In this document: positions 57,042-64,000 of the stretch, piece after piece
Layout of the letters: each line of letters starts with the position of its first letter
Numbering within the stretch: position 1 is the stretch's first letter
Assembly: GCF_036323735.1 (NCBI RefSeq)
Contig: NC_086022.1
Span: forward strand, 65,917,202 to 65,981,201
DNA from: Rattus norvegicus
Lineage: Eukaryota > Chordata > Mammalia > Rodentia > Muridae
Direction: 5' to 3'
DNA: 64,000 nt
Made by a program: the position numbers and the translations under genes
The notes under the pieces: generated by a model
Told to the model about the DNA's origin: nothing
Databases searched by the model: none
The model's input: the letters and a program-made list of their open reading frames with translations, nothing else

Positions 57042-57054
57042 AATAAATATTTGA

Positions 57055-60000
57055 AAACTTTTAAAAAATTTGTATTAGCATATATAGAATTTTGTAGACC
57101 CAAATGTTAAACTCAATAACAAGTACCACTTCTAGCCTAGCACAAGTTTTAGAACGTTTCCATGACAAGCATCATGTTTTCTAGAGAGATTTTGAAAACT
57201 ATCTTCTGCAACTGTTGAGCTTTAAGCAACTAACTACATTACACAGAGTTGAATCTCAATAAGTAAACAGAAAATCTAGCTTGTCCAACGGAAAAATAGT
57301 CCATTGTACTTACAGCCTGGGTATAGTTGACTCCACCCCAGATTAGACACAATTATGGTCAAGAAATTGTCCAGTAATAATTTAAGAAGGGGTAATATAT
57401 CTACCACCAACAAGTATAGTGCCAGAATTTATGGTGCATATCACCTGGTGACAATACAATACTTCCTAGAACCAAAAAGTCAATTGAGTAATTGGGCATG
57501 AGTGAATGCTTATTCACCATTAAGGGTTGGAAAACATGCTCAAATTAAGAGATGGGAAAGAAGAAAAATTGGGAACCATCGATTATGGTGCCTTAGTTTA
57601 TGCAGTTTTAGTATTGGCTGTGTTTTAGACATGGTTCCAGTTATTAAGAAAATGGATATTTCTCATTGTTGATGTTTTTGGGACCCAGCGATTGTTGAAG
57701 TCCTTTCTGTGACAAGTCAAGGTTGTCCTCTGCTTCAGAATAAGAATTTCATTCTTATTCATTGATGGTCGGTCAAGAAAAACAGGTACTTAGAACCCAT
57801 GGCTTATACAAGACTGTTGAGTCCATAAAAGTAAAGAAAGGGAATGAAATACAGTATTTACTGGCAGGACTTGGGATACAGTATTCCTTTCCTGCCTAAA
57901 TAGAACGTCCTTGATTCCAACCACATAGTTCTTGATAGTCACATAATATATATTATTTTTATTTAGGCAGTCGATAATACCTGAATGGAGAGAGTGGGAA
58001 TTTGAAAAGAAAAATTGCAGTTTAGCCCTAAAAACCAGTCTATTTCTTACATATTAGTAGTGCTCCTCCCTTACATTCCTCTCCGATATTTTCCAGCAGA
58101 TGCTGACATCAATGTGATGGCATAGAATTGTCCAGCATCAGAACCTGAGTGGCTGACCTATCACTCTACCTTCAATTTCTTGTCCTCCATTTTCATTCTG
58201 TCATGTGTAACTGTTAGTCAACTCTGGGACAAAATGGATAGAATCCGTACAGAACATTCTCAGGGATAGTCAAGCAAAGAGAAAGTATGAATCACGGTTG
58301 AAGATAGACTTCTAGCTTTTTAGTTCATTCTGTGAGAGAGGGCTCCAGTTCTTAGTTGCCTTGCCCCATCCCCATGGCCATTACCTAATTAGAACAAACT
58401 ATAGCAACTATGCCAAGTGTCTTGTTCAAGAGAAATTACAGAAGTGTCCATGTATGAGAAACACTCATTGCTATATAAGCAGTGTTTACTTCTAAAACAC
58501 AAACATTTTAAAGTTAATAAGCAAGAAGCATATAGAAGAGATCAGAAATATACCCTAAAAATAGTGCCTTGGGTAGAGAATGTCTATCCTATCCTTGATT
58601 TATTCACTAAGTCATAGAGATTAGACCATGGTACTCAATGACTGGTGTTTTACTTGTCCTTTCTGACTGCTATAAAACAAGGGCTTGAGATCTTCCTTTG
58701 TGGCCACTGACAATGTCTCTAACTTTGGCTCCTTCACTAATTTGAATATTTAAACAACCTTCATTGTCCATAAGATCATACTTATTTCAAGCTTCCACAT
58801 TATTTGTACAGTATCGGCCAGCTAGACATCACCCCTAGAATCAGCTTCCTGATGTACAAGTAGCATGGCCTCTTTCTGAAACCTCCATTTGTAGCATCGG
58901 ATATTTTATCTGTGGTTCTAAAGTAGAAGAGGTTTCTTTTTTCTCTTCAGTTAGATCTAAAAATTCTTGGTAGCTTCCTATCATTGATAGGTAAGAAAAT
59001 ATTGCCTGTCATTCAACATTTTGTTGAATTCATTACCAGTACCTTAAATCCAGTTTGTGGCAAGCTTCTGGAGTACACTTTTTCTGGAGAATCCCTCTGA
59101 CAGTCTTAGACCCGCTCACTTGCGCTTCATAGCTCTGTTGAAACAAAACATAGCAATGGCAGCTTGTTTACATAAAATTGTTCAATAAGAAATGTTTTCC
59201 ACCAAGCCACAGACACTGTGTATCCTGTACCCGGCATCGATAACACAAGAGTACATTGTGTCTGCTATGGAGTTCGCGTTGACTCGGTAATCGTTGAAGG
59301 CATTCAATGATTACCAATACATGTCTATTCACCATCCTTTTAAAATTAACTCTCTTACCAAGGTAAAGTTTGTTAATGGAGGAAGACCTTGTAGACATGG
59401 AGAACACATATCGTACCTAGGGCTAGGCTGCTTTACTCACTTCCCTGGGAATTTATAAAATGCTACCCTTGAGACCCCTTATAAATGAGGTCCTCAATCC
59501 ATAGACCCAGTCATCTTGTAGATTAAATGAGGAAGAAAGAACGTGTTCAGCCTGTATCTTCTTGGCACAGTAAATCAGGGTAGGTGTTAGTGCTTGCTTC
59601 GTTAGGCACTCTACGAGGAGAGAGTGTTTCTAAGGTGAAAAGATCTGCATGCGGTTATGTTACTGATCATATACAATTGAACATTTTGAAAAATGTTCTT
59701 TTCTGCCTGAGAGTTATCTCAGTCACTCTGAAATAGAAGGTAAATGGAGTTTAGTGAGGAGAATTTTGGGTGCTGCTATGGTCCCCAAACACACTTCTTC
59801 ACCTTCTTCACCGTAGGTTTGCATCTCCAGCTCTCCCTTGATGACCCATGGCTAGCTTAAGAAACTTGTCTGTTATATGAGCTGAGAAAATACATAACTC
59901 TCATGGGTAAAAGATTAGTTTGTTTGCAGTTCGACAGAAAGCGGGTTTCCCTATGGACTAAGTTGGTGTTAAGCATTCTTGGAAGGCTCTTTTGTGTACA

Positions 60001-62324
60001 GAGTCACTGATTCAAATCATCAGGGAATCTTGTTCATAATGCAAGAACAGGACTCTTTCCTTTGAACTTGCTAGAATCCTAGCTCCACCTGAAATTCCAG
60101 CATCCAATTTAGACTTCAGGAAGAGAAATTTAGCTTGTCAAAAGCTATGCTTGGAAATGGATGCATCTGGGACTCCTTGGCCCCTGCCTTAGGGGCTTAC
60201 CTCTCTAAATGGGTCTTGAGCTTGGCCTCCTGGTGGGAGCATACAGACTAAATGCTCCTCTGGGCAACCAGGAATCTCACCTGTCTGTTTCTGTCTGTGT
60301 ACTTAACACTGACTTATCAGCAGCTGGGTAACATTTTGTAACATTGGGCCCCTCCTCCCCCACCATTTCCTCCTCTTAATATTCCCTATTTGGACCAGAA
60401 TGCTGCATTTTAAATATCTTAGGCTCAGCAGCAGTAAATGGTTTTAGGCTTTGGATGACACTATCAGGGCTGAGACAGGATGAGTTTAAAACATCTGTGA
60501 TGCCAAACTTCCAGGAAAAGGGGGGTGGGGGAGGAATAACAGAACATTGTTTGTCAGACTGTCACTAAACATTGTCACTCAGAATCAGTTCCATTTGTGT
60601 ATGAAAACTTCAGCTACAGGGTATGCAAAAGAAAGGCTTAGGATTTTTCTATGACAAAAGGACATCATCTTTTCTAGCTAAAGAATAGGCGCTTTTAAAT
60701 TACCCTCTGGGAGGGTTCCTAGGGAAAATAAATAACTCTAAGAAGAATGGCATGCCTATTGTAGGGGCTGTTACTGAGCTTTTAAAACAACAGAATTACC
60801 GAGAAAAGCCCATTTCAAGTGGCTGTCACTGGAAGACCCGCTTTGAACCCAAGAATGTTAAATTCCAAACTGAATCATGGAAAAATAAAAGTTCCCTAAG
60901 TGTACATTTGAGGAATCAACCTGCTTTTCCCTAAGCCTCTAGCTTCTAAGCCTCCCTTGTGGTTCCCCTCTTTACCTCTAGGAACAGTTCTATGGGTGGG
61001 AGTCTCGGGGCAAGAAGATCTACTCTAGTTCATTTTCCTCCCAGAAGCCAAGACTTGTCCCGTGTGTTTTCTCAGATCATTAAAAATAGAAAAAGAGGAA
61101 GGGGGGCAAATGTATGGTTGCCAGGCCTGGTGGGAAATCACCAGAGTTCAACTCACCCTACATCCACTTACAGTGAGGAGGTGCTGATTTGCGCATCTAG
61201 TAAGGACTGAAACCTCGTTATTCTTGCACTGAAATCACCATGGTGCAGTAAAATATATGCCACGTCTTCAGGACTGGGACCCAATCAGATCCCTTCTTCT
61301 GTTACTGGTGACCTTGTTTCTAGTCTTATTCAGAAGTGAACTATGTCGGAAGATTCAAAGTCATGCCCTCTGGGCATTGGCGCTCCTCATTGCCTGCCTA
61401 GAACTAGTGCTATAAGGAGGTAGGTGATGAAGTTTGGCTTCACAAGTGGAAATTACTAATTTATTAGAGTGCTTTGAGGTGGAAAATAGTCATGCAGATA
61501 AAGGAAAACCCACAGATGCATTCTACAAAGTCTTTAAAAAAGCACTTTTGAAAATGTTCCACACCAAGAGTTACTAATAAATGCAAACGCTATATTCCTG
61601 GGGTGAAGGAACTCTTTTATCTTGGAAAGCGAACTTGTTTAAGAGATGGAAATAAAGTGCTCAGAAAACGCACGATCATTTCCTGTACAGAAAGAAACTA
61701 GAAGGGGGAAAGACTGAGGCTCCCTGGGGTCAGTGTGATGATGGATTATGTTTAACATAATGTTTATCACTCTGGTGGACAGCGTCCTTGGTTCTGCCAG
61801 CAATGCTCTCTGGTACACTTTCAAAGAGGTCACAGGCATGACCCAGGAATCCTAACTGACAACCTGCAGCCATAGCTAAATTGTCGTGTGCCCCCCCAAA
61901 AAAATCTGCTGAGAACTTCACAGCAATTGATTCTACTGTTCTATGTAAGAAATCTAGAAGATACCCACTTTAGAGACTAAAAAGCTGACATCCAAGTACT
62001 TAAATAGTTTCATCACTTCAGACAGTGAGTGGCCAAGATACAAGTATACACAGAAAAGCTGTTCTCAGTAATGACTTAAGAAAATGGACAGTATTGATGC
62101 TCGCTTACTGAGAGTGTCACTCTGTTGCTAGCTCCTCACAAAAGCCTGACGTGTTTGTGAGCCTTTGCTGGCTATTTACTTACTTCCCCTTTTGGAATAA
62201 GTAAATGCTCTTAGGAAGAACAGATTCACGATGGGAAGCCAAAACAGAACCAGAGTCCAGGTTAATAAATGCCTGGCTTTCTTCTTCATTGCTTGTCAGG
62301 AATCTATTATTCTTTTTTTTTTCA
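57055..62324. other. Unassigned single-copy-like sequence
   Basis: About 5 kb with few recognisable repeats, the longest such stretch in the window. Open frames are under 85 codons. The 60350-61450 part is GC-richer with unique, compositionally varied DNA and may include conserved non-coding elements, but I see no exon that I can defend. Confidence 0.4.
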
Positions 62325-62350
62325 GTGTGTGTGTGTGTGTGTGTGTGTGC
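62325..62350. repeat. (GT)13 microsatellite
   Basis: About 26 bp of GT repeats. Confidence 0.95.
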
Positions 62351-63152
62351 CAAGCATACACACATGGGCATTCACAAAACCCTCAGGCCTATCATGACAA
62401 GGTGGATTTCTGAAGGCTTTTAAGAGCTAATAGCAGGTGGAATGTTTGTGAACTTATTTTCTATAGTACCCAACAGAGGGGGGAAAAATGAAAATAGAAA
62501 TCAGATGCTTACTGACTGAAACCCAGTTCCGGGGTAGGATGAGAGCAGTGATGTTCAGAACTGCCTTTCTCAAACCAGACTAAAATGGCTGTATGACACA
62601 GAGGGCAAAGACATCCCATCGCCAGCCTTTACCCCAGGATAGCTTTCACCAAACAAAATTGAGTTTGTGTCAGTCCTACTTAGGCAAGCTATAGGATTTT
62701 CATTCATCAATGAATTTGTATCAGTGCATAATCTATTGTCTTGATGGTAAACCCCTGCACAAAAGCTTCGCGTGGGCATTTCTTCTCAAAGATGGGAAAC
62801 TTAGAAAGAAAAGGAACCGTGGCTTTCATTGTTACGTTTGCTCCTTAACACCCAGCAAAAGGACAGGGGAACAGGAATTGAGCTGAATTCCATTGGGCAT
62901 AAGAAATAGCAATTTCTCTGTCTCTGGGATCAAAAAGGAGATCTTCTTTGCTATTTAAGGTTTCAATGATTTCTTCTTTAATTCTATTTGGAAATGAAAG
63001 GCACCTCCTGTATCATGTATTTATGTCATCAAATACAATATACATCACCAAGAGCAAGTGCTGTCCTCAACTGCACTTTAGAATAGTTTCATCACAATAT
63101 TATCAAACAAGGTTCAAATAATTGGTGAACATTTGGGAAGAAGTTTCTCATT
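62351..63152. other. Unassigned sequence
   Basis: Nothing recognised. Confidence 0.4.
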
Positions 63153-63168
63153 AAGATAAATAAAACCA

Positions 63169-63265
63169 GGGGTTGGGGATTTAGCTCAGTGGTAGAGCGC
63201 TTGCCTAGGAAGCGCAAGGCCCTGGGTTCGGTCCCCAGCTCCGAAAAAAAGAACCCCCCCAAAAA
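63169..63265 (+). mobile_element. Young sense ID element (BC1-like) with 16-bp target duplication
   Basis: The body GGGGTTGGGGATTTAGCTCA continues to CCCCAGCTCCG (63169-63244), followed by a degenerate A/C tail (63245-63265). The flanks are identical: AAGATAAATAAAACCA at 63153-63168 and 63266-63281. It is nearly identical to BC1 RNA, so it is a recent copy. ID elements are transcribed by RNA polymerase III and mobilised by L1. The only clear oddity is GAACCCCCCC within the tail. Confidence 0.96.
63182..63235 (+). promoter_or_regulatory. Internal pol III promoter of the ID element (A and B boxes)
   Basis: The A box TAGCTCAGTGG is at 63182-63192 and the B box GGTTCGGTCCC at 63225-63235. Both fit tRNA-type consensus. 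Activity depends on upstream sequence and is not implied. Confidence 0.75.
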
Positions 63266-63280
63266 AAGATAAATAAAACC

Positions 63281-63325
63281 ATGCTCTAAACCCAGGAAGT
63301 AGCCCATGCTCTAAACCCAGGAAGT
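63281..63325. repeat. 25-bp tandem duplication next to the ID element
   Basis: ATGCTCTAAACCCAGGAAGT at 63281-63300 is repeated at 63306-63325, so the period is 25 bp. The first copy overlaps the last base of the ID target duplication. Confidence 0.9.
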
Positions 63326-63696
63326 TCGCCAGCTTTTATTTCCTCAAAGGACAGCAAAATCCCACCTCACCATCTATCACCAAACCAGTATACTCTCTTA
63401 ACTACACTTCCCTTTGATTGATGGGACACAAACGCATTGGGACAAAAAAAGCAAAGACAGATAAATAAAAATCTGTTTCTTTCTAATACATTAGTCACCA
63501 TCAAAGGAATAAACAATCTGAACACTTCTCCAAGACTATATATTTAGTACAAAGTATATTGCATTTATTCTAACATTTCCCCACCTGGAAACACAGGTCT
63601 TAGTGTCTTCTGCAAGCAACAAGCCTTCTTCCCAATGTGCCCTGTCACCTTTGTAGCAACCCGGCACTTGCTGGCATGGGAACTAGGGGTGGTCAT
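63326..63696. other. Unassigned sequence
   Basis: Nothing recognised. Confidence 0.4.
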
Positions 63697-63750
63697 GGTG
63701 GTGGTGGTGGTGGTGGTGGTGGTGGTGGTGGTGGTGGTGGTGGTGGTGGT
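63697..63750. repeat. (GGT)18 trinucleotide repeat
   Basis: Eighteen uninterrupted GGT units. The complementary strand gives poly-Thr and poly-His frames (63565-63846, 63683-63916) that I regard as artefacts. Confidence 0.95.
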
Positions 63751-64000
63751 TGCAAAGGTTGTGGTGTAGAAATTGCAGATGAAGAGCTGGGCTCTGGGGA
63801 CGGACATGGAGAGATGCAGGAAAGAGCTGAGAGAGAAAGCTGTCATATTTGCACAGAAGAACCGCCAAATCAGAGCGCAGAGAAGATTTCATTGGCGGAG
63901 GCTCCTTCAACGGCAACTAATCCTGTCAGAACGAAAGAAAATTGTAAATGCTCTCTCCAGAAACTGTCCGCCCATTTGCAGCTAATCAAACACAAACGCA
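63751..64000. other. Unassigned end of window
   Basis: Purine-rich, moderately GC-rich DNA. A plus-strand frame at 63773-63985 (70 codons, basic and Arg/Gln-rich) is open but has no recognisable domain or splice context. Confidence 0.35.

Noticed and set aside
63169..63244. tRNA-Ala gene
   Set aside because: The body has tRNA-like A and B boxes but is a BC1/ID SINE: it has an A-rich tail and a 16-bp target duplication and lacks a tRNA cloverleaf 3' half.
63565..63916. Poly-Thr and poly-His frames on the minus strand
   Set aside because: Translation of the (GGT)18 repeat complement; the flanks show no exon structure.
63773..63985. 70-codon basic frame at the window end as a small gene
   Set aside because: No start context, splice signal or recognised domain; it lies next to a trinucleotide repeat and could be chance.

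Overview
The window is mammalian nuclear DNA and almost certainly from a rat (Rattus). The evidence is young ID elements (BC1/tRNA-Ala-derived SINEs) with perfect target-site duplications, rat-type L1 elements with their own 5' UTR and G-rich 3' UTR, and rodent B1, B2/B3, B4 and ORR1/MaLR repeats in an AT-rich background full of (CA)n, (CT)n and tetranucleotide microsatellites. I found no complete cellular protein-coding gene, no CpG island apart from the GC-rich L1 5' UTR, and no CRISPR array, operon or other prokaryote-like system. It looks like intergenic or large-intron sequence.

Layout. 1-1200: unassigned. 1200-4140: same-strand L1 3' ends, the youngest (2987-4094) inserted into the tail of an older Lx-type copy. 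4690-9450: an ancient MIR-like piece, microsatellites and unassigned sequence. 11340-14650: MaLR LTRs, B3 and B4 SINEs. 15310-15540: a long purine tract. 18830-19070: an ID insertion next to a GC-rich minisatellite. 19710-21030: a 14-bp minisatellite, a B1 and an L1 3' UTR piece. 22988-23428: another L1 3' UTR. 23704-23810: the best candidate for a real coding exon. 27580-29475: an ancient L1 block. 31501-39200: a near-full-length rat L1. 42870-44930: an older 5'-truncated L1. 48195-52430: ID, ORR1 solo LTR, B3, L2 and B4. 54890-56475: complex microsatellites. 56797-57054: a B2/B3-family SINE with a U2 snRNA fragment inserted in its tail. 63153-63281: a young, BC1-like ID element.

The dominant object is the L1 at 31501-39200. 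It has a 5' UTR with two partly repeated monomer segments, ORF1 with a 66-bp coiled-coil duplication, ORF2 with endonuclease, reverse transcriptase and C-terminal regions, and a 3' UTR. It is dead: a second 5'-truncated L1 sits inside the last part of ORF1 with a 17-bp duplication on each side, and ORF2 carries at least five frameshifts, three in-frame stops and a changed endonuclease active-site residue.

The most unusual observations are the 36-nt U2 snRNA 5' fragment with its own 17-bp target duplication, the L1-into-ORF1 nesting, a 107-bp one-frame-open candidate exon encoding a hydrophobic segment, and a 43-bp higher-order period hidden in a (TG)n tract. I do not see evidence for a novel biological system; everything prominent is explained by retrotransposition and repeat dynamics. 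Boundaries of old repeats are approximate, because no alignment could be run.
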